From JAWQFO01 sp033436665 (lineage in GTDB: Bacteria > Pseudomonadota > Alphaproteobacteria > Rhodobacterales > Rhodobacteraceae): 64,000 nt of DNA. Location of the stretch: positions 1-64,000 of the forward strand of contig NZ_JAWQFO010000007.1 of NCBI RefSeq assembly GCF_033436665.1. Reading direction: 5' to 3'. This document shows positions 44,239 through 53,562 of the stretch, piece after piece. Under the pieces are notes generated by a model, which was given only the letters and a program-made list of their open reading frames with translations, was not told the origin of the DNA and made no database searches. The position numbers and the translations under genes were made by a program. Every line of letters begins with the position of its first letter. Position 1 is the stretch's first letter.

Positions 44239-44521
44239 TCCGCGCGTCCGCCGCGAGGTCGAGGGCAGCAAGGGCCGCTACGTGTTCGAACAGGACGGTC
44301 ACGAGGCCGAACTGACTTTCTCGATCCTCTCGCCGCAGCGCGTGATTGCCGATCACACCGGCGTCCCGGACGCCCTGCGCGGCGGTGGCGCCGGCCTGGC
44401 GCTGGTGACCCGGCTGGTCGAGGATGCGCGACGCGACGGCTTCCTGATCGTGCCGCTCTGCCCCTTCGTGAACGCCCAGCGCCGGCGGCATCCGGACTGG
44501 GCCGACGCTTTCGACGCGTGA
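44231..44521 (+). CDS. GNAT-like N-acetyltransferase (YjdJ type)
   Basis: A 96-residue small acetyltransferase of the Gcn5-like YjdJ family: YVFEQDGHEAELTFSILSPQRVIADHTGVPDALRGGGAGLALVTRLVEDARRDGFLIVPLCPFVNAQRRRHPDWADAF. The strand pattern, the RGGGAGLAL acetyl-CoA loop and the C-terminal P-x-C-P-F-V-x-x-x-x-x-x-H-P-x-W motif are typical. It starts with TTG inside the last codons of scoB (8-base overlap), so it is coupled to scoB. Confidence 0.86.
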   Translation: MSDPRVRREVEGSKGRYVFEQDGHEAELTFSILSPQRVIADHTGVPDALRGGGAGLALVTRLVEDARRDGFLIVPLCPFVNAQRRRHPDWADAFDA

Positions 44522-44578
44522 TCCCGTTTACTTGCAAGAAAACGGGCCGGAATTTTCGAAAATTTCGTCTCCTCGCGG

Positions 44579-45427
44579 TCAGTTCAGCGCCGCGAAGACA
44601 CAGCCGTCGGTGATAAGCTCGGGCGGCGTCAGGCAGAGACCCCGCGCCACCTGGAAAGCGGCGAGCACCTTGGGAACGTAGTCGCGCGTCTCGGCAAAGG
44701 GCGGCACGCCGGCGTGCTTGCGCACCGATCCTTCACCGGCATTGTAACCCGCCAGCACCAGGATCGGATCACCGCCGAACTCCTTCATCAACCAGTCGAG
44801 GTACTTGACCCCGCCTGCGATGTTTTCGGCGCTCTTGAGACTGTCCTTGACGCCAAAGCGCGCCGCCGTATCCGGCATCAGCTGCATCAGCCCCTGCGCA
44901 CCGGCGTGGCTGACGGCGTTGACGCGACCCGCGCTTTCCACGGTGATCACCGCAAGCACGAGGGCCGGAGAGACGCTGGTGCCGATCGTCGACTTGAGGA
45001 TGTCGACGCCGTTGGCGCGCGCGATCGACTGCATGTGCTGAAGGCGCGGCGCCGGCACGCGCCCGGCCGCGCCCGCAAGGGTGCGCATCGCCATGTCGAG
45101 CCGCCCGGGTCCGGATTGTTCCGCGGCGGGCGAGACCTTGTCCCAGAACCAGGAAAATTGCCCGACGGCCCCCGGCGGCAAGGCCGGGGCCGCCGCGGCG
45201 GTGACCACGGTGTCGGGATCGTCGTCGTGATAAGGCCGCAGCGGTGTCGAGGGCGCACTGGGCAATTGCTCGTCGGGATCGATCTGCACCGTGATGCGTT
45301 TCTGCCCGGCTTTCGGGACCGTGACGCGCTTGGCGCTGAATTCCGGAAACGGGCGCGGCGCGTCGGCGCTGGCCTGCACAGCAGCGAGCGCCCCCGCAAG
45401 GAGGCAAATGGTCATCAGATTGCGCAT
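44579..45427 (-). CDS. Lytic transglycosylase domain protein
   Basis: A 282-residue periplasmic muramidase with a signal peptide (MRNLMTICLLAGALAAVQASA), a Pro-rich linker and a soluble lytic transglycosylase domain: ITVE164SAGRVNAVSHAGAQGLMQLMPDTAARFGV (catalytic Glu), NIAGGVKYLDWLMKEFGGDPILVLAGYNAGEGSVRKHAGVPPFAET and YVPKVLAAF. It is divergent from the pilin genes; such enzymes often open peptidoglycan for secretion or pilus machines, so a link with the tad locus is plausible. Confidence 0.92.
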   Translation of the reverse strand: MRNLMTICLLAGALAAVQASADAPRPFPEFSAKRVTVPKAGQKRITVQIDPDEQLPSAPSTPLRPYHDDDPDTVVTAAAAPALPPGAVGQFSWFWDKVSPAAEQSGPGRLDMAMRTLAGAAGRVPAPRLQHMQSIARANGVDILKSTIGTSVSPALVLAVITVESAGRVNAVSHAGAQGLMQLMPDTAARFGVKDSLKSAENIAGGVKYLDWLMKEFGGDPILVLAGYNAGEGSVRKHAGVPPFAETRDYVPKVLAAFQVARGLCLTPPELITDGCVFAALN

Positions 45428-45791
45428 GAAACCTGCTCGAGTTTCTTTATGTGCTGTTTTGCCAAGCATATTCGCAGAAAAGGCCCCACCGGCATAGCCA
45501 CAAGCGGACCTGAAACCGGCTATTTCGCCATATTCGTGTACTTTCAATCGTAAATGGCCGCGTCGGCTGCACCGACTTTCAGCAATTTTTTATTAAACAT
45601 CAGTTGCTTAAACATTTTTCGAGAGATTTTCCGCTCTGCGATGCAAATGTCACAATTGCGGTCAAATTCATGCCCCAATCGGAGAGCTTTATAGCGTCAT
45701 ACCAAGTCGACCGGACCAAACGAGAGAGACGGTCACCAGGGGCGGCAAGGTTGTGAATGGTAAATCTTATGATCCTTTGGAGGGACACACG
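45428..45791 (+). promoter_or_regulatory. Upstream region of the pilin genes
   Basis: A 364-bp gap between the divergent lytic transglycosylase and the first flp gene. It has an AT-rich tract near 45580-45620 (AGCAATTTTTTATTAAACAT), unusual in this GC-rich window, and probably holds the strong pilin promoter. No ORF is supported, and I cannot place -35/-10 boxes with certainty. Confidence 0.55.
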
Positions 45792-45992
45792 ATGATCAAC
45801 TTTCTGAACAAATTCCGCAAAGACGAAGACGGTGCTGTGACGGTCGACTGGGTGGTTCTGACGGCTGCTGTCGTTGGCCTGGCAATCGCTGCCTACACTT
45901 CGATCGAGACCGGCGCGACCGACCTGACCGCCAAGACCGGCACCTTCCTGTCGGCGCAGGATCCGAACACCGGCGGCGGCGGCACCGACTGA
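45792..45992 (+). CDS. Flp family type IVb pilin
   Basis: A 66-residue prepilin. The short charged leader MINFLNKFRKDEDGAVTVDW places a G/A-V cleavage context before the hydrophobic helix TVDWVVLTAAVVGLAIAAYT, the hallmark of alphaproteobacterial Flp pilins. The C-terminus ends in a Gly-rich tail (GGGGTD). The start at 45792 follows GGAGGG at 7 bp; an in-frame ATG 39 bases upstream has no such site. It is the major-pilin candidate of the tad locus. Confidence 0.92.
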   Translation: MINFLNKFRKDEDGAVTVDWVVLTAAVVGLAIAAYTSIETGATDLTAKTGTFLSAQDPNTGGGGTD

Positions 45993-46089
45993 TCGCTGAC
46001 TGCCTGATCGGGGGCCGCTGTCTCGGCGGAGATGGTGGCCCTCTTCTCTTCCAGGTCCCGACCGGGCCCCGTTAATGAAGGCACACGTT

Positions 46090-46266
46090 ATGTTGCATGC
46101 GCTCAGAAAATTCAGAGACGAAGACAGCGGGGCGGTAACTGTCGACTGGGTGGTGCTGACCGCCGCCGTCGTCGGCCTGGCATTGCTTGTCGTCTCCGAG
46201 ATCAGTGACGCTGTTGTCGACCCATCGACGTCGATCGCGAGCTTCCTGACCGGCTGGACATTCTGA
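46090..46266 (+). CDS. Second Flp family type IVb pilin
   Basis: A 58-residue prepilin nearly identical to the first over DSGAVTVDWVVLTAAVVGLA but with a different tail (LLVVSEISDAVVDPSTSIASFLTGWTF). GAAGG lies 8 bp before the ATG at 46090; an ATG five codons upstream (46075) is possible. The two tandem pilins probably arose by duplication; the shorter tail suggests a minor or alternative subunit. A strong hairpin follows. Confidence 0.88.
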   Translation: MLHALRKFRDEDSGAVTVDWVVLTAAVVGLALLVVSEISDAVVDPSTSIASFLTGWTF

Positions 46267-46286
46267 CACACCCTATCCGGGACATC

Positions 46287-46322
46287 CGAACGCAGGGCCG
46301 CGCGCCCTGCGTTCGCATTTTC
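46287..46322 (+). terminator. Rho-independent terminator/attenuator after the pilin genes
   Basis: CGAACGCAGGGC-CGCGC-GCCCTGCGTTCG is a perfect 12-bp hairpin followed by CATTTTCC. It lies 20 bases after the second pilin stop and would let the pilin message greatly exceed that of the downstream machinery genes. Confidence 0.87.
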
Positions 46323-46490
46323 CGGGAACCTTCGGGCAGGCGTTCCGCCGCAATGTCGAAGCCGGCGCCGCCTGCCCAACAGTGAACACCGGGCGTTCCC
46401 GAAATTGACACATTCACCGGTCAGTTTCGACCGGGCAATCGAACGCCTCTGCGGTACCGCCGGGGCTCACGGGGGAAAGAGGTAATTGTC

Positions 46491-47339
46491 ATGCGTATGA
46501 TTTTCGGGCTGGTCCTGCTCTTCGGCGTCGCGCTTGCCGGCGGAGCGGTCTACATGGCCAAGAACTACATCGGCGCCTATCAGGCGGAACTCGCGCGGGA
46601 ACGCGCAGCGCGCGAACAGGTCGTGCCGACCGTCACCGTGTTCGTGGCCGACCGGGCCCTCAAATACGGCGAGGAGCTGACCAGGGAGGATGTCCGAGAG
46701 GTGAACTGGCCCGAGACGGCAATTCCCGAGGGCGCCTTCACCGAGATGGACACGCTGTTTCCGCCGAACAACCCGGCACCGCGCCTGATCGTGCGCGACA
46801 TGGAGGCCAGCGAGGCCGTGCTTGCCGTCAAGGTGACCGAGCCCGGCCAAGACGCCGGCCTTACCTCGCGGCTTGAACGCGGCATGCGTGCCTTCACCAT
46901 CAAGGTCGACGTCGCCAGCGGCGTCTCGGGCTTCCTGCGGCCGGGCGACAAGGTCGACGTCTACTGGACCGGCCAGATCGGGTCGAACGACGGACGCAAG
47001 GAAGTGACCAAGCTGATCGAGGCGGCCGTGCGGCTGATCGCCATCGACCAGAGCGCGGTTTCCCTGGGTGAGGCCACCATCGCGCGCACCGTCACGGTGT
47101 CCGTCTCGCCCGAGCAAGTCGCGGCCCTCGCCCAGGCACAGGCCACCGGGAATCTGACCCTGTCGCTGGTCGGAACCGGTGACGACACCATCGCCTCAGC
47201 GATCGAGGTCGACCAGCGCACGCTGCTCGGCATCGTCGAGGAAGAGGTGATCGTGCAGGCCCAGGAAGAGAAGGTCTGCACCATCCGGACGCGCCGTGGC
47301 GCCGAAGTGATGGAAATCCCGATTCCCTGCACGAACTGA
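46491..47339 (+). CDS. cpaB: Flp pilus assembly protein CpaB (RcpC)
   Basis: A 282-residue periplasmic component. An N-terminal hydrophobic anchor (residues 1-22) precedes an SAF domain (about 45-110, TVTVFVADRALKYGEELTREDVREVNWPETAIPEGAF) and the RcpC-type domain (RGMRAFTIKVDVASGVSGFLRPGDKVDVYWT, RTVTVSVSPEQVAALAQAQATGNLTLSLVG). The C-terminus has two Cys residues (VCTIRTRR... IPCTN). Works with the secretin CpaC. AGAGGT lies before the ATG. Confidence 0.93.
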   Translation: MRMIFGLVLLFGVALAGGAVYMAKNYIGAYQAELARERAAREQVVPTVTVFVADRALKYGEELTREDVREVNWPETAIPEGAFTEMDTLFPPNNPAPRLIVRDMEASEAVLAVKVTEPGQDAGLTSRLERGMRAFTIKVDVASGVSGFLRPGDKVDVYWTGQIGSNDGRKEVTKLIEAAVRLIAIDQSAVSLGEATIARTVTVSVSPEQVAALAQAQATGNLTLSLVGTGDDTIASAIEVDQRTLLGIVEEEVIVQAQEEKVCTIRTRRGAEVMEIPIPCTN

Positions 47340-47357
47340 ACGCTTTCAAGGGTTTGA

Positions 47358-47396
47358 AGGGGCGTCGCGGGCATCGCTGCGCCCCTTCCCGTTTTT
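47358..47396 (+). terminator. Terminator-like hairpin between cpaB and cpaC
   Basis: GGGGCG...CGCCCC with an inner GC-rich loop is followed by TTCCCGTTTTTC. It lies in the 192-bp gap before cpaC, which suggests cpaC may have its own promoter. Confidence 0.55.
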
Positions 47397-47531
47397 CGCG
47401 TGTTGCCTCACGCCCACATAAGCTGCGCAAGCGAACCCGTTGATTCTTGCAAAAAAATGGAAACTCGCCCAGAGTGCAGCCATTCGGGCAAGAAGACCCG
47501 ACCTTGAGGCGTGATCAAAAAGGCAGGTCAC

Positions 47532-48977
47532 ATGAAAATCGACAGAGTTTTTAAAGCGGCTCTTCTGGGGCTGACACTGACCGTGAGTCCGCTGGCTCTG
47601 ACCGTTCCGGTGACCGCATACGCGCAGGACAACGTCAGAGTCGTCAACAAGGGCACCAACAGGACCCTAAACGTTCCGATGAACCGCGCGGTCGTCGTCG
47701 AAAGCGACACGCCGTTCTCGGAACTCAGCATCGCGAACCCCGGCATCGCCGACATCTCGTCGTTGTCGGACCGCACCATTTATGTGCTGGGCAAATCGCC
47801 TGGCCTGACCACGCTGACCCTGCTCGACGCGACCGGTCAGCTGATCACCAACGTCGACGTCCGCGTGGCACCCGACGTGACCGAGTTCAAGGAACGCTTG
47901 CGGCAGATCCTGCCCGGCGAGCAGATCGACGTGCGCACGGCCAACGACGGCATCGTGCTTTCGGGCACCGTATCGAGCAGCCAGCACCTGCAACGCGCGC
48001 TCGATCTCGCAGAACGTTACGCGCCGGATCGTGTATCCAACCTGATGAGTGTCGGCGGCGTGCAGCAGGTCATGCTCAAGGTGCGGTTCGCCGAGATGCA
48101 GCGCCAGGTGTCGAAATCGCTCAGCTCCTCGCTGTCGATCAACGGCAACACGCTGGGCGGCGACCTGGGTCTCAGCGGCGGTACCGGCACCCTGAACACG
48201 GCGGGCGCCGCAGCCAATGCCCTCAACGGCAACATTCCGGGCTCGAACACCAATGCGGGCGCCATCGTCTTCGGTTTCAACGCCGGATCCACGCAAGTCG
48301 GCATCCTGCTCGAGGCGCTGGAACGCAAGGGCGTCGTCCGCACTCTGGCGGAACCGAACCTCGTGGCCCTCTCCGGCCAGGAAGCCAAGTTCCTCGCCGG
48401 CGGCGAATACCCTGTGCCGGTGGCACAGGAAAACGACACGATTACCATCGAGTTCAAGCCCTTCGGTATCGAGCTCAACTTCATCCCGCGGGTGGTCGAC
48501 AAGGACCTGATCAACCTCGAACTGGAGGCCGCGGTGTCGGCGATCGACCCGTCGAACGGCATCCAGATCGACAACGGCTTCGAGATCGCCGCCTTTACCC
48601 GGCGCGAGACCTCGACAACGGTCGAGATGCAGGACGGCGAAAGCTTCGCGATCGCGGGTCTGCTGCAGGACGACTTTATCGACCAGAACTCGCAGCTGCC
48701 CTGGATCGGCGACGTGCCTGTGCTTGGCGCGCTGTTTCGCAGCGCCAGCTACCAGCGCAGCCAGACCGAACTGGTCATCATCATCACCGCGCATCTCGTC
48801 ACTCCGACGCGCGGCGAGGTGCTCGCTCTGCCGACCGACCGGATCAAGCCGCCGTCCGAGAAGGATCTCTTCCTCTTCGGCCGCACGGCCTCCGACACCG
48901 CACCGGTCGCCAAGGGACCGGCCGGCGAGGTTGCCCGGCAGGACTTCAGTGGCTCTTACGGCTACGTGATGGAGTAA
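47532..48977 (+). CDS. cpaC: Flp pilus secretin CpaC (RcpA)
   Basis: The outer-membrane pore of the Flp pilus, 481 residues. A signal peptide (ending AYA) precedes N-domains including the BON-like DGIVLSGTVSSSQHLQRALDLAERYAPDRVSNLM, and the secretin core VRTLAEPNLVALSGQEAKFLAGGEYPVPVAQEND... ELNFIPRVVDKDLINLELEAAVSAIDPSNG... LPWIGDVPVLGALFRSASYQRSQTELVIIITAHLV. The ATG at 47532 follows AGGCAGG; a GTG 21 bases upstream is possible. Confidence 0.95.
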   Translation: MKIDRVFKAALLGLTLTVSPLALTVPVTAYAQDNVRVVNKGTNRTLNVPMNRAVVVESDTPFSELSIANPGIADISSLSDRTIYVLGKSPGLTTLTLLDATGQLITNVDVRVAPDVTEFKERLRQILPGEQIDVRTANDGIVLSGTVSSSQHLQRALDLAERYAPDRVSNLMSVGGVQQVMLKVRFAEMQRQVSKSLSSSLSINGNTLGGDLGLSGGTGTLNTAGAAANALNGNIPGSNTNAGAIVFGFNAGSTQVGILLEALERKGVVRTLAEPNLVALSGQEAKFLAGGEYPVPVAQENDTITIEFKPFGIELNFIPRVVDKDLINLELEAAVSAIDPSNGIQIDNGFEIAAFTRRETSTTVEMQDGESFAIAGLLQDDFIDQNSQLPWIGDVPVLGALFRSASYQRSQTELVIIITAHLVTPTRGEVLALPTDRIKPPSEKDLFLFGRTASDTAPVAKGPAGEVARQDFSGSYGYVME

Positions 48978-48981
48978 GACA

Positions 48982-49662
48982 ATGAAAACGAAGACAATAA
49001 ATCTCCGCCACGCTGCCGGTCTCGTCAGCGGGATGGCCCTGCTCACCGCATGCACGAGCGCGGATCCGGTCTATACCCAGTTCCACCGCGAGGCCGGGGC
49101 GCTTGCCGACGGCGGCCAGTTCGGCAACGCGACGGTTAACAACCTGATGATCCAGTCCGGTGAACGCGACTACACTTACGCGTTGGGCACCCGGTTTGCG
49201 CAGGAAGTCCCGAACACCGTGACCTTCGCCTTCAACAGCGCCGTGCTCGACGCCAACGCCCAGGCAGTGCTCCGTCAGCAGGCGCACTGGATCCGGCAGT
49301 TCCCGGAAGTGCGCTTCCGCGTCTACGGACATACCGACCTCGTCGGCTCACCGGGATACAACAAGAGCCTCGGGCTACGGCGCGCCCAGGCGGTGGTTGC
49401 CTATCTCACCACGCATGGCATCAGCCGGTCGCGGCTCGAGGCCGTCGCCTCCTTCGGCGAAACCCAGCCCGTCATCGCGACCCAGAGCGCCGAGCGCCGA
49501 AACCGCCGCACGGTCACCGAGGTCACCGGGTTCGTCAAGACGCACCGGAACGTGCTCGACGGCAAGTACGCGCAGATCATCTACCGCGACTATGTCGCCA
49601 GCGCGAGAAGCCAGACAACGCTGACCGGTCTCGATCAGACCGTGGCACAGGCTCCGAACTGA
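48982..49662 (+). CDS. OmpA family lipoprotein of the tad locus
   Basis: A 226-residue lipoprotein: lipobox SGMALLTAC24, a short N-terminal region and an OmpA-like peptidoglycan-binding domain (about 80-175) with VTFAFNSAVLDANAQAVLRQQAHWI, GHTDLVGSPGYNKSLGLRRAQAVVAYL and SAERRNRRTVTEV. It follows cpaC by 4 bp and probably anchors the secretin region to peptidoglycan, a position also seen in other alphaproteobacterial tad loci. Confidence 0.9.
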   Translation: MKTKTINLRHAAGLVSGMALLTACTSADPVYTQFHREAGALADGGQFGNATVNNLMIQSGERDYTYALGTRFAQEVPNTVTFAFNSAVLDANAQAVLRQQAHWIRQFPEVRFRVYGHTDLVGSPGYNKSLGLRRAQAVVAYLTTHGISRSRLEAVASFGETQPVIATQSAERRNRRTVTEVTGFVKTHRNVLDGKYAQIIYRDYVASARSQTTLTGLDQTVAQAPN

Positions 49663-49878
49663 TCACGGGCCGGGGCCGGCCATTGTGTCGACAAACCCAA
49701 CAATTGGGCAGTTTCGGCCCTAATCTCGCCCACATTTCAAGCGACCACTAACGCAATGGGACACTTGTGCCTGTCCTTCGAGGCAGGCCGGGGCGAGATT
49801 GCGAATTGGCCGTGGGCGATTTTATTACCCCTTCTAGCCGCTCGACTTCGCCCTTCGTGAGCAAAGGATGACGAGGCA

Positions 49879-51114
49879 ATGAGCAGCGCAATGCCAATCC
49901 CCGATACGGCGCCGATCGTGGCATGCACGATCAGTCGCGACGTGCAGAACTTCGACCTGCTGATCGAGGACATGGAACTGGCGCTGGGGGAAAGCTGGGG
50001 CGATCTCGGTTTTGCCGAGGCGCTGGCCTTCTTCGGCCAGCCCGAGGCGCAGGCGCTGGAGTTTGTGTGCCTCGCCATCGACGAGAGCGACGAGGAAAAC
50101 CTCGTCCTGATGGGCGAGATCATCGGGCAGGCCAAAAGCCGCAACATCAAGGTCATTCTGATCGCCGAGGACGTGACCCCGGCGGCGCTGCACAGCTTGT
50201 TGCGGCAAGGCGCGGACGAGTTCGTGCCCTACCCCCTGCCCGAGAACGAGCTCGCCCAGGCGATCGACCGCGTTCGCGCGCCCGATCTTCCGAAGCAGGT
50301 GACCTCCGGCGCCGGACTGCTGCAGACCGGCAACCAGAAGGAAGGGGCCATCATCGTGGTGCACGGGCTCTCCGGCGGTGCCGGGTCGACCACGATGGCC
50401 ACCAACCTCGCCTGGGAGCTCGCCAACACCGGCAAAGAGAACGGGCCGTCGGTCTGCCTTTTGGACCTCGATCTGCAATTCGGCTCGGTGTCGACCTTTC
50501 TCGACCTGCCGCGCCGCGAAGCGGTCTACGAGATGCTATCGGACACCGAGGCTCTCGACGAAGAGAGCTTCGGCCAATCGCTGCTGACTTTCGGCGACAA
50601 GTTGCAGGTTCTCACGGCGCCGTCGGAAATGCTCCCGCTCGACATCATCGGCGCCGAGGACGTGAGCCGGATCCTCGACATGGCGCGCAGCCATTTCGAC
50701 TACGTCGTCATCGACATGCCGTCGACACTGGTTCAGTGGTCCGAGACGGTCCTTCACGCCGCGCACATCTACTTCGCGATGATCGAGCTCGACATGCGCT
50801 CGGCCCAGAACACGCTGCGCTTCAAGCGCGCGCTGCAGGCCGAGGAGCTGCCGGTCGAAAAGCTGCGCTACGTGGTCAACCGCGCGCCCAAGTTCACCGA
50901 CCTGAGCGGCAAGAGCCGGGTGAAGCGGATGAGCGAATCGCTGTCGATCTCCATCGACGTGCAACTTCCCGACGGCGGCAAGGCCATCACGCAGGGCGCC
51001 GATCACGGCCTGCCGCTCGCGACCTCGGCGCCGAAGAACCCGCTGCGCCGTGAAATCGCCAAGCTCGCCGCATCGATCAACGATTTGAACAGCGCCCAGG
51101 TAAAGGCCGCCTGA
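49879..51114 (+). CDS. cpaE: Pilus assembly ATPase-like protein CpaE (TadZ)
   Basis: A 411-residue localisation factor. The N-terminal receiver-like domain (about 1-135) precedes a MinD/ParA-like domain with the degenerate P-loop HGLSGGAGSTTMATNLAWELA (residues about 162-182; Ser170 in place of the usual GKT lysine) and LLDLDLQFGSVSTFLDLP. Loss of the classical lysine is normal for TadZ. The ATG at 49879 starts the conserved MSSAMPIPD region. Confidence 0.93.
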   Translation: MSSAMPIPDTAPIVACTISRDVQNFDLLIEDMELALGESWGDLGFAEALAFFGQPEAQALEFVCLAIDESDEENLVLMGEIIGQAKSRNIKVILIAEDVTPAALHSLLRQGADEFVPYPLPENELAQAIDRVRAPDLPKQVTSGAGLLQTGNQKEGAIIVVHGLSGGAGSTTMATNLAWELANTGKENGPSVCLLDLDLQFGSVSTFLDLPRREAVYEMLSDTEALDEESFGQSLLTFGDKLQVLTAPSEMLPLDIIGAEDVSRILDMARSHFDYVVIDMPSTLVQWSETVLHAAHIYFAMIELDMRSAQNTLRFKRALQAEELPVEKLRYVVNRAPKFTDLSGKSRVKRMSESLSISIDVQLPDGGKAITQGADHGLPLATSAPKNPLRREIAKLAASINDLNSAQVKAA

Positions 51115-51133
51115 CGCACCGGAGCCCAGTGCC

Positions 51134-52576
51134 ATGTTTTCCAAGTACAAAAAGCCCGCCGGCAAGCTCGAACTCCCGCCAGCAAACGACAGCGGCAAGG
51201 TCGCCGAACTGCCCACGGCCAAGGCCGCCGCGTCGGTGACGCGCAAGCCCGCGCCAGCGGCTGCGGCCGCGCAGGTCGCACCGATGGACAAGGAGCGCAA
51301 GCGCAAGGAGCGTCTTGGCGAGATCAAGCTCGACGTGCACCGCGTCCTTCTGGACAACCTGAACCTCGCCGCGCTCGAACATGCGACCGAACAGGACCTG
51401 CGCGCCGAGATCAACGCCATCACCGGCGAGTTTCTCGAAGAGCGTGCCGTGGTTCTCAACCGCGACGATCGCCAGACCCTCACCTCGGAGCTTTATGACG
51501 AGGTGACCGGTCTCGGCCCGCTCGAGACCCTGCTCAAGGACGATTCGGTCAACGACATTCTGGTGAACGGACCGCAGCAGATCTTCGTCGAACGTGCGGG
51601 CAAGCTGGAACTGACCGACATCACCTTCAAGGACGAGCGCCACCTGCTGCGGATCATCGACAAGATCGTCAGCGCGGTCGGACGCCGCGTCGACGAATCG
51701 AACCCCTACGTCGACGCCCGGCTCAAGGACGGGTCGCGCTTCAACGCCATGGTGCCTCCGGTTGCGGTGGACGGATCGCTGGTCTCGATCCGGAAGTTCA
51801 AGAAGGACAAGCTCGGCATCGACGACCTTGTAGCCTTCGGCGCCTTTTCCGAGGAAATGGCCGCCTACCTTCAGGCCGCCGTCGCAACGCGGCTGAACGT
51901 GATCGTCTCCGGCGGTACGGGTTCGGGCAAGACGACGACGCTCAACGCGCTCTCGTCCTTCATCGACAACTCAGAGCGCATCCTGACGATCGAGGACACC
52001 GCGGAACTTCAACTCCAGCAGACCCATGTGGGGCGCATGGAAAGCCGACCGCCGAACGTCGAGGGCAAGGGCGAGGTCAGCCCGCGCGACTGTCTCAAGA
52101 ACGCGCTGCGGATGCGCCCGGACCGGATCATCGTCGGCGAGACGCGCGGCGAGGAAGTCATCGACATGCTGCAGGCCATGAACACAGGCCACGACGGCTC
52201 GATGACCACGATCCACGCCAACTCGGCCCGTGACGGGATTTCGCGCCTCGAGAATATGATCGCCATGGCCGGTATCGAGATGCCGCTCAAGGCCGTGCGC
52301 AGCCAGATCGCCTCGGCGGTCAACCTTATCGTGCAGGCCAGCCGTCTCCAGGACGGCTCGCGCCGGATGACCTCGATCACCGAGATCACCGGCATGGAAG
52401 GCGAGGTGATCTCGATGCAGGAGATCTTCCGCTACCAGCGCGTCGGCCTGACGCCCGAGAACAAGATCATCGGTCATTTCACCGCAACCGGGGTGCGCAG
52501 CAACTACGCCGAGCGCTTCCGCATGTGGGGCTATGACCTGCCACCTTCCATCTACGAGCCCATCGCGGCCCAATAA
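51134..52576 (+). CDS. cpaF: Pilus assembly/secretion ATPase CpaF (TadA)
   Basis: The hexameric motor of the Flp pilus, 480 residues, type II/IV secretion ATPase family. Ala/Pro-rich N-terminus, N-terminal domain (60-220), Walker A G260-GTGSGKTTT269, Asp-box ILTIEDTAELQLQQTHVGRMESRPPN, Walker B RPDRIIVGETRGEEVIDMLQAMNTGHDGSMTTIHANSARD with the His box. All motifs intact. Confidence 0.96.
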   Translation: MFSKYKKPAGKLELPPANDSGKVAELPTAKAAASVTRKPAPAAAAAQVAPMDKERKRKERLGEIKLDVHRVLLDNLNLAALEHATEQDLRAEINAITGEFLEERAVVLNRDDRQTLTSELYDEVTGLGPLETLLKDDSVNDILVNGPQQIFVERAGKLELTDITFKDERHLLRIIDKIVSAVGRRVDESNPYVDARLKDGSRFNAMVPPVAVDGSLVSIRKFKKDKLGIDDLVAFGAFSEEMAAYLQAAVATRLNVIVSGGTGSGKTTTLNALSSFIDNSERILTIEDTAELQLQQTHVGRMESRPPNVEGKGEVSPRDCLKNALRMRPDRIIVGETRGEEVIDMLQAMNTGHDGSMTTIHANSARDGISRLENMIAMAGIEMPLKAVRSQIASAVNLIVQASRLQDGSRRMTSITEITGMEGEVISMQEIFRYQRVGLTPENKIIGHFTATGVRSNYAERFRMWGYDLPPSIYEPIAAQ

Positions 52577-52588
52577 GGACGATCCGAA

Positions 52589-53551
52589 ATGAGTGCGGAA
52601 CCGATCATCTACGGCCTGATCTTCGTGGGCGTCCTCGTTCTCGTCGAAGGCATCTATCTTGTCGCCTTCGGCAAGTCGATCAGCCTCAACAGCCGCGTGA
52701 ACCGCCGGCTGGACATGCTCGAAAAGGGAGCCGGGCGCGAAGAGGTGCTGGAAAAGCTGCGCAAGGAAATGCAGCAGCACATGAAGACCAAGTCGATCCC
52801 GCTCTACTCGATGCTGGGAGAGAAGGCGCAGAAGGCGGCCATCGCCTTCTCGCCGCAGCAACTGATCATGGTGATGATCGGGCTGGCGATCTTCGCGTTT
52901 CTGGGTCTGACCGTGGGTACCGAGACACAACCACCGGTACGCATCCTGTTGTCGATCGGCATCGGCTTCGGTGGCGTCTACATGTGGGTATCGATGAAGG
53001 CCAACAAGCGGCTGTCGATGATCGAGGAACAGCTGCCCGACGCCGTCGAACTGATGGTTCGCTCGCTGCGGGTCGGCCATCCGTTCTCGTCGGCGATCCA
53101 GATCGTCGCCAAGGAGGTCGCTGACCCGCTGGCCTCCGAATTTGGCATCATCGCGGACGAGAACGCTTACGGCCGAGACGTCGGCGATGCGCTCAAGGAA
53201 ATGGCCGAGCGTCTCGACATGCAGGACCTGCGCTTTCTGGCCGTTGCGGTGTCGATCCAGCAGCAATCGGGCGGCAACCTCGCCGAGATTCTCGCTGGCC
53301 TCGCCAAGGTGATCCGTGCCCGCTTCCGCCTGTTCCGCCGCGTCAAGGCGATCACGGCCGAGGCCAAGTGGTCAGGCAAGTTCCTCTCGGCCTTCCCGAT
53401 CGTGGCGCTGATCGTCATCAACGTGCTCGATCCGAACTACTACGACGAGGTGCGCGACCATGCGCTCTTCATCCCCGCCTGCTTTGCCGTCGGCCTGTTT
53501 CTGGCGGCCAACCTCTTCGTCATGCGCATGCTGACGAACATCAAGGTCTGA
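52589..53551 (+). CDS. tadB: Flp pilus membrane platform protein TadB
   Basis: A 320-residue inner-membrane platform protein of the GspF/TadB family. An N-terminal helix, a pair of helices near 95-130 and two C-terminal helices flank the cytosolic T2SF domain (QLPDAVELMVRSLRVGHPFSSAIQIVAKEVADPLASEFGIIADENAYGRDVGDALKEMAERL). It follows cpaF by 12 bp. Confidence 0.94.
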   Translation: MSAEPIIYGLIFVGVLVLVEGIYLVAFGKSISLNSRVNRRLDMLEKGAGREEVLEKLRKEMQQHMKTKSIPLYSMLGEKAQKAAIAFSPQQLIMVMIGLAIFAFLGLTVGTETQPPVRILLSIGIGFGGVYMWVSMKANKRLSMIEEQLPDAVELMVRSLRVGHPFSSAIQIVAKEVADPLASEFGIIADENAYGRDVGDALKEMAERLDMQDLRFLAVAVSIQQQSGGNLAEILAGLAKVIRARFRLFRRVKAITAEAKWSGKFLSAFPIVALIVINVLDPNYYDEVRDHALFIPACFAVGLFLAANLFVMRMLTNIKV

Positions 53552-53562
53552 GGACGACGGTC

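Noticed and set aside
41755..44271. 838-codon minus-strand frame opposite scoA, the LOV kinase and scoB
   Set aside because: All three plus-strand genes have complete catalytic motifs; the antisense frame has none.
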